Part shown: piece after piece, positions 52,429-62,557 of the stretch | Layout: every line of letters begins with the position of its first letter | How positions within the stretch are numbered: position 1 is the stretch's first letter | NCBI GenBank assembly: GCA_036250225.1 | Contig: JAPZLL010000005.1 | Location: 744,001 to 808,000, forward strand | DNA: 64,000 nt | DNA from: Cercophora sp. LCS_1 | Lineage: Eukaryota > Ascomycota > Sordariomycetes > Sordariales > Lasiosphaeriaceae | Direction: 5' to 3' | Position numbers and translations under genes: made by a program | Notes under the pieces: model-generated | What the model was told of the DNA's origin: nothing | The model's input: the letters and a program-made list of their open reading frames with translations, nothing else | Databases searched by the model: none

Positions 52429-55170
52429 ATGCGCCACTCTTTGGCGCTTTTCGGCGGCCTGCTCGTCAAGAGCGTGGCTGCCATCCGGCAGTTGCCTCCC
52501 GTGTCGGAGCTGCCCCCGACATACGAGTGCAATGAGGATGAGATTGCTGAGTGCTTCTCCAGCTCTCTATCGCAGGCCAGCATCTTCTGCACCAAGGCGC
52601 TGACGTGGGATGGGACGGCCACTGTCACCGTGACGCCGACGCTCACATCCACCGAGATCGCCACCATCACCGATGGCCCAGGCGGGGCCACCATCTCCGG
52701 TCTACCTCTGAAACGGATCAAGAAGCGTGGCCAGTGCACCAAGAGAAGCCCTCCTATCAACTGTTTGAAGAGGATCACCTCGTCGGTCTCGATCGGTGAG
52801 GACCATCTCACCTCGGCCTGCTCGTGCATCGGCGTGACTGCCGCCACCACCACAACCACCGCCGACCCCGTTGTCGTCACCACTACCGAGACTGTCAGCT
52901 CCGTTCCCAGCTCCGCTGTCAGCTCCGCCCTGCCCTCGGATGGCAGCTCTGTCCCCAGCTCTGGTGTTTCCGGTATCAGCTCGGCCCTTCCTTCGGGTGG
53001 CAGCTCCGTCCCGAGCTCCGGCCTCAGTTCTGCTCCGAGCTCCGTTCCCAGTTCTATCCTCAGCTCGAACCCTAGCTCGGCTCCCAGCTCGGCTCCTAGT
53101 TCCGCCCTTAGCTCGGCCCCTGTGTCCTCGGCTTCCCAGTCTTGCGACGCCAGCGTCGTCGTGTCGACTGTCACCCTCCAGGCTTCATCGTGCCCTGCTG
53201 TGAGCGTCTTGGTCTCGACCATCACTGCAACTGAGCCCGCTTCCGTCATTGTCTCGACCGTCACCGAGGTCTCCGTCCTGCCTTCGATTGATGTTTCCGT
53301 CTCGATCGATACCGTTCATCTCACAACAACCACAACCGAGCCCTTTGCAGTCCACTACACCACGACTGTCGTCGATGTTGTTACCGTTACCGACACCGAG
53401 ACTGGCTCCTACTTCTCCACTTACACCGACACCTACACTCAGACCGTCACCGAGGTCGCCACATCTGTCGAAACTGCCACTGTCACCACTCATCGCGGAG
53501 GAAAGGGCAAGGGTGGTGGCAGGAAGACCACCGTCACCGTCCCATCGGTCACCACTGAGGTTGTCACCGAGGTCGTCACTGTCACTGATGTTTCTGTGTC
53601 TGTCACCTCCCACTATCTCTGGTCCACCGCTACGGATATCTCGGTGCAAATCGAGACCGAGACCGAGACCGAGACCGAGACGGCCGTCGAGACGGTGACC
53701 GTTCCGGCTGAGACTGAGACCGTTACCAAGACGACGACAAAGCACTGGGGCGGCCCCGGAGGACCCGGAGGTCCTGGCGGTCATGGACACAAGACTACCG
53801 TCACTGTCCAGGTCCCCACCACTGCTGTCGTCACCGAGGTTGTTACCGTTACTGACACTGAATCCTACTTCTCTACCGCCACTGATGTTTCTTTTCACAC
53901 CGAGGTCTACACTGAGGTCTACACTGAGACCGCCACCGAGGTTGTCACTGCTCCAGCCCAGACCGTCACCAAGACCACCACCGCGCACTGGGGCGGGCCC
54001 GGAGGACCTGGTGGACCTGGTGGACCTGGCGGTCATGGACCCAAGACTACTGTCACTGTTCCTTCCACTGTCACCGATGTTGTCACTGAGGTTGTCACCG
54101 TGACTGACACCATCATTGATGTCTCGGTCTCGTCCCACTACGTTTACTCGACCGCTACCGACATCTCGGTCCTGACTGAGACTGCCACCCAGACGGCTAC
54201 TGAGACGGCCACAGAAACAGTCCACGTCACCAAGACCACCACCAAGGGTGGCTTCGGCTGGCCAATCACCAAGAAGAAGACCACCGTGACGGCCACTGTT
54301 ACCAACGTTGAGACGGTCACTGATGTCGACGTCGTCACGTCGACCCTCACCGAAGTCTCGACCTCGCACATCCACTTCACGTCGACCGAGACGGAGATCT
54401 CCCGCTACACCGAGACATCCCACTTCACTGCTACCGAGACCTCGTTCTTGACCGCCACCGAGACCTCGCACATCCACTTCACCTCTACTGCCACCGAGAT
54501 CTCCCGCTACACCGAGACGTCACACTACACATCGACAGCCACCGAGACCTCGACTGCCATCGAGACCTCACACATTCACTGGACTTCGACTGAGACCGAG
54601 GTCTACCACTACACTTCGACCATTGTCGATGTGACGACAACCGTCGAGATCGTCACTACAACTGCTACAGCCACAGCAACTGCCACTGCCACCGTTGCCC
54701 CCCACCCGGTCTGCAAGAACGGCAACTTTGAGTCGGGCAACACGCACGGATGGTCCCGCTTCTCCCAGACCGGCACCGGCAGCGGCTCCAGCAACACCTG
54801 GACGGTCCAGGATACCGGTTGCGATAGCACCAAGTCCCTCAAGCTCACCACCAGCGGCAGCAACTCGTTCGTCTACGGCCAGGATCTCAACTGCGAGCCC
54901 GGCGTCAAGTACAGGTTCGGCTTCGATCTCAAGTACTCGACGAACAACGCCTCGGGCAATACCTGGAGCGTCAAGATTGGCACGACGTCGTACTTTGGCT
55001 CTTCGGGTGGTAGTGCCGACAGCTGGTCCGCCAAGACGGCCATTTTCACTTGCGCGTCGACTGAAGCCGGCAGGAGGTTGACGCTCAACGTTGCCAGTAC
55101 CAGCAGCTCGCGTAATGGCAGGTGGGAGTTTGACAATTTCTGGTTTGTCCCGTTGAACGCAGAGAATTAA
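52429..55170 (+). CDS. Repeat-built secreted cell-wall/adhesin-like protein
   Basis: A single exon encodes 913 aa. Signal peptide MRHSLALFGGLLVKSVAAI. The N-terminal 130 residues form a Cys-bearing domain (ECNEDEIAECF ... QCTKRSPPINCLKR ... TSACSCIG). A Ser/Pro region with repeated PSSA/PSSV units follows, then about 480 residues of Thr/Val-rich repeats. Three copies of a block of about 85 residues begin KTTVTV...VVTEVVTVTD and are linked by Gly-Pro runs such as HWGGPGGPGGPGG. A run of short repeats containing TSHIHFTST, ISRYTETSH and TSHIHWTST ends the repeat region. The C-terminal 95 residues (CKNGNFESGNTHGWSRFS ... FDNFWFVPL) look like a CBM4/9-type beta-sandwich that binds carbohydrate. 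No GPI signal. The likely role is adhesion or wall matrix; both are inference from architecture. Confidence 0.85.
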   Translation: MRHSLALFGGLLVKSVAAIRQLPPVSELPPTYECNEDEIAECFSSSLSQASIFCTKALTWDGTATVTVTPTLTSTEIATITDGPGGATISGLPLKRIKKRGQCTKRSPPINCLKRITSSVSIGEDHLTSACSCIGVTAATTTTTADPVVVTTTETVSSVPSSAVSSALPSDGSSVPSSGVSGISSALPSGGSSVPSSGLSSAPSSVPSSILSSNPSSAPSSAPSSALSSAPVSSASQSCDASVVVSTVTLQASSCPAVSVLVSTITATEPASVIVSTVTEVSVLPSIDVSVSIDTVHLTTTTTEPFAVHYTTTVVDVVTVTDTETGSYFSTYTDTYTQTVTEVATSVETATVTTHRGGKGKGGGRKTTVTVPSVTTEVVTEVVTVTDVSVSVTSHYLWSTATDISVQIETETETETETAVETVTVPAETETVTKTTTKHWGGPGGPGGPGGHGHKTTVTVQVPTTAVVTEVVTVTDTESYFSTATDVSFHTEVYTEVYTETATEVVTAPAQTVTKTTTAHWGGPGGPGGPGGPGGHGPKTTVTVPSTVTDVVTEVVTVTDTIIDVSVSSHYVYSTATDISVLTETATQTATETATETVHVTKTTTKGGFGWPITKKKTTVTATVTNVETVTDVDVVTSTLTEVSTSHIHFTSTETEISRYTETSHFTATETSFLTATETSHIHFTSTATEISRYTETSHYTSTATETSTAIETSHIHWTSTETEVYHYTSTIVDVTTTVEIVTTTATATATATATVAPHPVCKNGNFESGNTHGWSRFSQTGTGSGSSNTWTVQDTGCDSTKSLKLTTSGSNSFVYGQDLNCEPGVKYRFGFDLKYSTNNASGNTWSVKIGTTSYFGSSGGSADSWSAKTAIFTCASTEAGRRLTLNVASTSSSRNGRWEFDNFWFVPLNAEN
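53491..54240 (+). repeat. Three tandem ~250-bp coding repeats
   Basis: The KTTVTV segment starts at about 53524, 53791 and 54042, giving spacings of 267 and 251 bp. Each copy has the same order: Gly-rich linker, KTTVTV, VVTEVVTVTD, then an FST or YST aromatic step and a Glu/Thr run. The copies differ in detail, so expansion is not very recent. Confidence 0.75.
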
Positions 55171-55688
55171 CCAAGGGGGGTTTGTCCGCCTATCTATCTA
55201 CCTGACTTTGGGTAGTTGTCATGTTTAAAACGATAATTCAGTTCTTATGTAATGTCATAAAATACTAAAGTGTTGGTGTGATGACAAGTGTCTTGTTGGT
55301 GTGCCGTTCTTGATTTGATGTGTGTATAACGTCTTGTTCAATTCGTACAACTATCACTGCCATGAGCCAGTCGTGAGAATAAGCAACAAACTATATTCTC
55401 CTCACCTGGCACCTGAGTGTCAGCTCTCACCCACCCAATACCGTATCTCATCTTTGTGTTGCCTATTCTGCAGTACATTTTGGTGATGCTTTCAGCTGCA
55501 GTCTGAAACAACAGGAGAATGGCTGAGCGAACCCAGCGTCACTGACTGGAGGAGACTTACGATGCAATTCCAAAGGAGCGGCTACGTTCAATTCAAAATT
55601 CACCAGGGACAATGCCAAAGTAACTCGCGCTAGCTAGGTATTTCAGGACTATTCACCAACTTCCAAACATGCCCCAATACATTCCCCA
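55171..55688. other. Convergent 3' flanks, no gene
   Basis: 518 bp between the adhesin-like gene and the stop of the minus-strand helical-bundle gene. AT-rich start, no open frame of note. Confidence 0.5.
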
Positions 55689-57851
55689 TCAGAAGTTCCA
55701 CTGGATAGACTCATGCTCCCTGCCGCTGATCGACTTCCAGATGCCATTGAACGTGTACACAATGGCAGCACTCTTCAACTTTCCGAGCCACGGATCGTTG
55801 TTGCCCTCGGCTTTGAAAAACGTGTTGGTAATAGGGACACGCTCGTTCCTAGCCGCCGCGTTGTACAGCTTGCTGTAGACGTCGGCATCGGTGATCTGCT
55901 TCTTGCCATAAATGACAGCGTAGATCTTGACGCCGCTGGACTTGCTGGTGTGCGGGTTGCCGTTCACCGAGGCAATCGACGTCCCCGACGGCTCACTGCC
56001 AATGGCACCATCGGTCAGGGTATTGACAACCTTGCTGCTCGCTTCGCAGACAAATACGCGCTTCTCCGCCGTGTCCACGTTGCCAAAGGTGTAAACGAGG
56101 CTGAGCGACTTGTCGACGCCTCGCCAAGGATCGGAAATCGGAATGTCGTCTGTGTTGACGACGACCTTGCTGGAATGCGGGAAGATGATTTTCCCGAGCG
56201 TCGTGATGTCTTGGCCTCCGTAATGGGCCGCTAGAAGCGTAGGGGCCTTATCCTCGGCAAGCAAAGGGGGAACATCGCCAGGATCCATGACGAGACCGCA
56301 CTTTGCAAACTCGCGGGCAACCTGCAAGACCTAGCGATGTTGTTAGCAATTGCTTGTGAATCGAAGGCAATGAGAAGCCACTGGGAGAGCTAGACATACC
56401 GTGTTCCATCCCTTCACAGCACCGTCAACGCTGAACTTGACGAGGTATCCGCTGGCTGGAGCCTCGGCCATATTACGGCCTTGGAGACTCCCCAGATTTG
56501 CAATCAGAGTGTCTGCTGTTGCATTCATCCGGGCCATGCCATCTAGTCACCTGTGAGTGAAGATTTCCAAACGGCTAAAGTCAACTGCACTCACCCATCA
56601 TGTTCTGAAGACAAAGCCGGGCGTCCGCAATATGCTTCGAGATGTTGGTGATCGAGTGCGAAAGGCCGCGAATACGGTCAGCAGAGTTGATCAACTCGAG
56701 CTTTTGGCGATTCCCTTCAACGAGCTTTTTGTTGTACTCCTCGGTTCTGGCCCGTAGCTCCTTGATAGCGTTGTCGACATCCCTGCTCCAGTTGTAGAGG
56801 AGCAGTGGGCCGATACCTGGGAGCACACCTGAGAATAATCGTCAATCCGACGGGACGGGCCAAACGGGACAGGTGTTGGTGTATAAACTTCACTACTCTC
56901 AAGCTTCCACAACTTGTGGAGGCCCACTCTTTTTCAACAACAGGTGGCAGTGAGTGACCGTACTTACACATCCAAGACCTTTTGCTCACATTCTCGGCTT
57001 TCGAAGCGGCTTCTTCCTGCTGGCGGACGACTTTCAGAAGTGATTCCCGCAGTTCTTTCATCTTCTTGTCCACAGAGTCTTCGAGCATCGACGTTGGCAT
57101 CACCGAATCAAGGGTTTCGATGAGACCTTTGAGCGCCGCTTCGTCGGCTTCGGTTTCCATCTGGAACTGGCTTGTGGCATCGTGACTTGCTTTCGACTTT
57201 TCCTGAATCCGCGTGCTGTTCTGCTTCATGATTTTCAGCAGCTCCTTGGCATCCTCCCTGGCCTGTTGGCTCTGGGGACTGCCTAGCGGCACCGTCCTGT
57301 CACAGATGATCTCGAACTGCTCCTTCAAGGCGTTGACAAGAACAACTACGTCTTCGGCGAAGTCGGCAATTGAGTGAGCTGGCGAGTTGTCAGTGACCAA
57401 GTTTTCCGAGGGATCTGCATCAAGAGGTACTCACAGAGCTCAATCATGGGGTTGATGCCTTTGACTCGGTAGGTGGCGCAGTGTTGATGAATTCCGGTCA
57501 GAACCGAGGCCATCAGCTGCGAGAATTGAGCACGTCTCCGAGGGGAATTGGGTACTTTGCAAGGGGCGGACAAACATTGTGGTCGTGCTCCTTCAGATGC
57601 GTGATTCCAAAACCGCTGAATGGGTACTTGTTCTTGAACTGCTCGGACGTGGATGGAAACACGAAGGCAGCCGCGATGTACGCCTGCAGTTTCTTGAAGT
57701 GCGTATTATTGAGGGAGAAGGCGTTCACCGGCGTTGCCCCGACTACGTTGTCATACTTGACCTTGGGCTCGGCACGACGCACAAAGATGTCGGCCTGTTT
57801 CTCAAAGAGATCGAGAGACGCCTGCGGCGCGAGGACAGCGGCGGCTGCCAT
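55689..57851 (-). CDS. Helical-bundle protein with paired C-terminal beta modules; alpha-pore-forming-like
   Basis: Six exons: 57851-57576, 57516-57435, 57378-56968, 56828-56595, 56542-56400 and 56330-55689, giving 595 aa; every join keeps frame. No signal peptide. Residues about 100-385 form long amphipathic helices (for example QAREDAKELLKIMKQNSTRI, LRESLLKVVRQQEEAASKAE, then after the hydrophobic GVLPGIGPLLLYNW a second long pair ending SITNISKHIADARL). Two long helix pairs around a short hydrophobic turn recall ClyA/XaxA-type alpha-pore-forming proteins. The C-terminal 190 residues contain two similar modules: LLAAHYGGQDITTLGKIIF ... SDPWRGVDKSLSLVYTFG and KIYAVIYGKKQITDADV ... NDPWLGKLKSAAIVYTF. 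These resemble the DUF3395-type domain. The 139-nt third intron is the least certain. The gene is divergent from the next, a candidate partner. Function is inferred from architecture only. Confidence 0.75.
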
Positions 57852-59247
57852 GGTGCAAAGACGAGAGACGAGTGGGAGAGGTGATGCCTAATGCAGATGA
57901 AACTGATCTAGAGCACTGTTTCGCCGAAGGCAGAAGCTTGACCGAGTGTGTTCAGTAAGGGGAGGCGGCATGTCTGCTGTTATATGCACATGTTGTCTGG
58001 CGAGGCCGGAGTTTGCCCGTCTCATCCCCTACCACTCCCGTTCAACCCCGGTGCTTCATCCTGAAAGGTCAAGAGCGGACGGGCTGTCACCGAAGAGCGG
58101 CGGAGACGGTTCCCACTAAGGAGGACCGGGTGTGGTGGCGCTGCATCGCTTAGTGAGTTGTCTCTCAGCTGGCTATTGAGGATGTTGGTTGTGACCACTT
58201 ACGACCAACAGACCTGCCGGGACGCCATCTCAGCCAGCCACTGTGAGCATCATGTGTGGGTTTGACGCTTCTAGCCTTGAAACAGGGAAGTATTCGTGGG
58301 CTGGACGTATCAGTTCGTATCTTGACCACATACTCACCATCGGCAACGAGACATCAAGGTCCACCTCAGCCAGCCGCCACCACAAACACACAGTTACCCA
58401 CATGCTTTATTGGGCTGCGGACCTTGGTCTATAGAAAGTCGCGCCGGACCTTGCATGGTAGCTTGGTCTAAATCGTAGCCCTGTCGATGTCGTCGGATGA
58501 GTTGTGCATGGTGGGACGACTTGTCCCTGGAGGCCCTCGCAGCACAGTGCATTCGCTCGTTTCCCAACTTCGGATACCCAATCCATGTACCACTCTGTGA
58601 CCTGGCAGCTTGCCGTGCTTCCGAAGTTCTGACATAACATTGGCTTTGCTGTCCGCAGCGGATCTGTCCAGGCCTGGCCCGCTCGGCCTGGCCTCCGATT
58701 CAGGCGCAGGCTGGCCCAAAAAGGGGTTGCCAAGGTTGCCAAGCACAAGGCCCCCGTTCAGCGCTGAGCTGGTGGCGAGCTGAACAACTGCACTCCAGTC
58801 TCAATTCAATGGGGCTTCAAGGGATCGCATGGCTAGTTCTTTTAGGCACTCCCGAAACAAAACAAAGATTCGCAGAGCCACGAAGAGCGGTGTGGTGTTC
58901 CAGAGGCCGGGCGGCAAGGCCACGGGCGTAGCTGCATGTCGGTGGAGGTTGATTGAAACCGAAAAGCCAAGATCACGGCGGCTGGGGGCAACTCCGCCGG
59001 ATGCTGCCTGTGTGGGTGCCGGTGGGTGCGGCTGCAAGACTATGGCTAGTCGGGCCTAGTAATGGTCAGTTCGGGTCATCACTCGGAGAGGATCCTTTCT
59101 CACTCGCCGGATGTCTCTTTGAGATCAATCGAAGATATAGAACCAAGATTCGGGGTGTCTGGCGGTGGTCTCTCCCCCAAAATATCGTTCCTTCCTTTGT
59201 CAAATTCCCGCCGTAGCATCCGGCGAGTCACCCACAGGGCTCTCGCC
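57852..59247. promoter_or_regulatory. Shared divergent intergenic region of the helical-bundle pair
   Basis: 1.4 kb between the two start codons, the only possible promoter space for both genes. I see no supported gene inside, and no clear TATA pair. An imperfect CAGCCAGC-type repeat occurs at about 58229 and 58369. Shared regulation is plausible from the layout but not shown. Confidence 0.4.
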
Positions 59248-61813
59248 ATGGCCGAGTTCAAGATCGCATCAGACCGGATGGTCAACGGCTTCACCCTTCA
59301 GGAGAGCAAGCTCGCCAAAGAGTACGCGGAGGCCATCTTTCTGGAGGCCGGGAGCGGTACTGTATGCTCCCTTCTCCTGTCTGTTGCTGCTGTAATCTCG
59401 GACTGACAATGTGCAGGTGTATCTCCGTTCTCCGGTTCAGCGGCTTGATGAGTCTCTGGCGCAGGCGAATCGCCTTGTTGCTGACGCCGGCCTGAAGTCT
59501 CTCCGCAGGCTTGTCGTGTATTGTGACACCTTGGAGATCTCGGAGAACACCGCCGTCACTCACCGAGACCCGGCCAAGGACCTCGACCTCCGGATTTTTG
59601 CTCGGAAGGTGCACTGTCTCGGAAGTCCCAACAATGCCTTTCAGATGCGTCTTTCATCAAACTCGATGCTCGATATATTCACCTATTCATTGCCCACCGG
59701 CTTCACGGTTAACTTCGTTTCGGCCGATGGACCCTCCAGGCCCAAGCCCCTCACTATCGACCACGACAAGTGGGGAGTTCAAGTGGCGTGGACGGGCGAC
59801 GACTTCTACACGGAGCAGTGTGAAGCATCGATGTTGGATATGTCGACAGCCGATTACCTGGACCGCCTCAACCCAGATGGCACTGTAAAGACTGGGCCTT
59901 ACATCAACGACAACCTTCCGCGGCTCGTCTACTTTGAGTTCCTGGTCGCCGCGTCCGCCTTCCACACCGACCCTCAGCTCGCTCTCGAGATCTTGAACTG
60001 GGTTTGCAACCTCACTGCGTCCCCGACCACAGTGGCTCTCAATATTCATGCTTGCTCGTTGCGCAACAGCCTCGTGCTTTCAGAGAGCCACAACCTCTTC
60101 AACGTGCCGTCGGTCAACATCTATGCGAGCAAGCAGGTGTTGAAGTCGCGTCTCATCGCCGCCAAGGCTTTCGAAGACGCCTTCCAGAGCTTCGTCGCGC
60201 AGGACCGCATCACGACCAACTTTGCGGGTCTGACGGCCAACATGCTTGCGCGCAGCGAAGACGCCATCTCCGAGTACCAGTTTCTGGAGTCGCTCGCCCA
60301 AAAGGGATATGCGGCTGCTCTGAAGGCGAATGATGTCGCGCAGAAGCGTTTCGTCGAAAACGAGGCATCTCTGGACAAGCTCCGAGAAGGCTTCAACGCG
60401 GGGATCGAGGCTTGGAGCAAGAAGAAGAAGCAAGAGGCTGCTTTCGAGATCGTCAAAGCGGTCGTGAGTGTTGTCGGGGCCGTTGCTGCGACCGTGGCAA
60501 CGGGCGGTCTCGCAGCGCCCACCATCGGGCTCGCCATCAAGTCGGGTGTCGGTATCGTTAAGGCGCTTGGTGAAATCTTCAAAAAGCTCAAGGAGCTGTA
60601 CGAGAAGATCAAGCCCGTCATCGAGTCGCTGACCAAGCTTGCGAGTGCGGTTGCCAGCGTAGTCGCGGCGATTGAGGCCGCAAAGCAGCTTCGCAGCGAC
60701 GCCGCGGTGCAACGTCCAGACATGGACTTGGACATCTTCAACGCGACTGCCCTGTGGGATATTTTCCGCGAGCAGATTGACGACATGGAAAAGGCAATTG
60801 CGGAAGTCGACTGCGGAGGAAAGCGCGAGTACTTCCTTGCCCTGCGCAAGCTAGCCATCAACGGAAAGACCTACCTGCAGACGCAGGAAAATTTGTGCCT
60901 GCGCGGCAATGAGCTCGCTATCGTTCTTGTCAAGCTCAAGCTGCAGCGTCGCGACCGATCCCGACTCACGCTTTCATCCATTACACTGTCGCAACAGGAT
61001 GTCACCCTCGACATTTTGCGCCGCGCCATGTTCGACCGTCTCTTGACCATCCGCTCTCTCGTCTTTCTCGATTTCCAGACGTACTCAGAGGCGTACATGT
61101 TTCACGCTCTCACTCCCACCCCACCCATCGCCTTTTCTCCCGTCCAGCCGGTTATCGATTTCCTCGACGCTGCTGCCAAACTGCAAGGCACCGTTGTTGC
61201 ATTCGGCTCGCGCGTCCAGATTCAACAGCGGCGCTTCACGGTCCGCACTCTTGGCGACACAGCCGACGCTGTGGAACTGAGAAAGCGTCTAGAGGCCGGA
61301 GAGTCTGTCGTAGTCTCGCTCCGCCCAGATCAAGCCCTTTTCCGGGGCTTCTGCCGTATCCGAGTTAGCCGTGTGCGGTAAGTGAAACTCAGTCCTGCTT
61401 GACCCTTCTTAACCCTTGGACTAACACAAACGCGCAGCTGCTACCTTGATGGGGTCAAGGCAAATCGGCCAGTGACGGAAAGTGACACGCTGCGGCTGTA
61501 TCTCAAGACGTCGGGCCGTTTCTCCGATATTTCCTTGCCCGGAGCTCACACCCGGGATGTTGCGAGCGCGCATAGGGTGTCTGATTTCGTGGGTGATGCG
61601 CGCACCCTGCTATTTGAGTATGACCCTGAAGACCTGCGCATCGTTTGTGACGGGGAACACAGCCAACAGAGAGACTACACCCTCCAAACGCCGCTGACCG
61701 AGTGGGAGGTGGCCGTTGCTCCTGGCGGGCTTGAGGCAAAAGATCTCAACTTTGAGAGGTTGACTGCTTTGAGGATGGAGTTTTGGTGTGATGTGACGCT
61801 GTCAGGTTTCTGA
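59248..61813 (+). CDS. Large helical protein with central hydrophobic segment; alpha-pore-forming-like
   Basis: Three exons, 59248-59361, 59417-61377 and 61438-61813 (introns 55 and 60 nt), give 816 aa. No signal peptide; the Met at 59248 (MAEFKIASDRMVNGFTLQE) is preferred over an upstream in-frame start at 59062. The N-terminal 250 residues show alternating beta-like strands (SLRRLVVYCDTLEISE, LDLRIFARKVHCLG). A long helical region (about 290-380: AALKANDVAQKRFVENEASL ...) leads to a strongly hydrophobic segment at about 381-425 (EIVKAVVSVVGAVAATVATG, then IGLAIKSGVGIVKALG). Another helix follows, with KIKPVIESLTKLASAVASVV. Long helices flanking a hydrophobic hairpin are the hallmark of alpha-pore-forming proteins. 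The last 130 residues form a separate, probably beta-rich domain. I do not recognise a named family. The divergent neighbour is a possible partner. Confidence 0.75.
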
Positions 61814-62039
61814 GTGCGCTTGGAATGATGTTAGGTATTGTTGTTGTTGAGATGATGTAAAGCCATGACTCGTGGCCCATTCTGCCACCACCACGATATC
61901 CCTGGCTGCTCGCACCTCAAAGGCCCCTTGGGCCCGCCATCAGCCCACAGCTAGCATTCGGGTGCAAGAAGACAGGTCCATACAAAAGAAGAATTTGCAT
62001 CTTACTCCGCCATCGATCAAGCGACTAAGGTTGTTTGCA
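61814..62039. other. Short intergenic gap before the tRNA gene
   Basis: 226 bp with no coding features; it holds the 3' end of the helical-protein gene and the 5' flank of the tRNA. Confidence 0.5.
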
Positions 62040-62119
62040 GGTCCGCTGGCTCAATGGCAGAGCGTCTGACTACGACTGAGTACATCAGGAGGTTCCAGGT
62101 TCGACCCCTGGGTGGATCG
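62040..62119 (+). tRNA. tRNA-Arg (ACG) with 8-nt intron
   Basis: A full cloverleaf can be drawn: acceptor GGTCCGC (62040-62046) with GTGGATC (62112-62118) plus discriminator G (62119); D-arm GCTC/GAGC; anticodon stem TCTGA/TCAGG with loop CTACGA...A; T-arm CCAGG-TTCGACC-CCTGG. The anticodon ACG is at 62072-62074. An intron of eight bases, CTGAGTAC (62076-62083), lies one base 3' of the anticodon, the canonical place. The A box (TGGCTCAATGG) and B box (GGTTCGACCCC) are intact. Total length is 80 nt, or 72 after splicing. Confidence 0.93.
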
Positions 62120-62557
62120 TGAAGCGCTGTCTTCATTTTTGCCGAGCTGTCCGCCCATTACCCGTCACTACGAGTGGTGGTGTTATGGTATTTGTGTTTT
62201 CTTCGCACAAGTAAGCTCCCTGGAGTCAATACTATCCTTATTGTTTTTTTTTTTTTTTTGGCGCGTGTGGGAAATGCATGTCTCAGTTGGTGTCAGCTTG
62301 GGGGCTGCGGCCTGGCATTGATTCGGGATGACGGCGGGGCGATTCGCAAAGGAAGCAGCGATGAGTGTCCGTCTCGCAGTGCTTGCCGTTTGGAGTCTCA
62401 CGCGTGGCGGCGACTTGGCAAGGGCAGGGGACCTTGGGGAAAGAACAAGAAAAGTGGGCTCCAGTATTGAACAAAAACAAACTCCCACCGCCAGGATTGC
62501 CCATGTTGCCTGCGGTTTCCTCCTCCAAAATACCACCTCCATCCATGATCCATCATC
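62120..62557. other. Intergenic, no gene seen
   Basis: Short spacer with a T16 tract (about 62244-62259) and no coding features. It includes the Pol III terminator just after the tRNA and the promoter of the F-box-like gene. Confidence 0.5.
62136..62140 (+). terminator. Pol III terminator of tRNA-Arg
   Basis: A run of five T begins 17 bases after the mature tRNA 3' end, the normal RNA polymerase III stop. Confidence 0.75.

Noticed and set aside
53491..54240. Regular repeats that could suggest an array element such as CRISPR
   Set aside because: They are coding repeats of a eukaryotic wall protein with diverged units, not direct repeats with unique spacers.
53185..54477. 430-codon minus-strand frame rich in Gly/Asp/Asn
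   Set aside because: Mirror of the Thr/Val repeats of the adhesin-like gene; repeats keep the opposite frame open.
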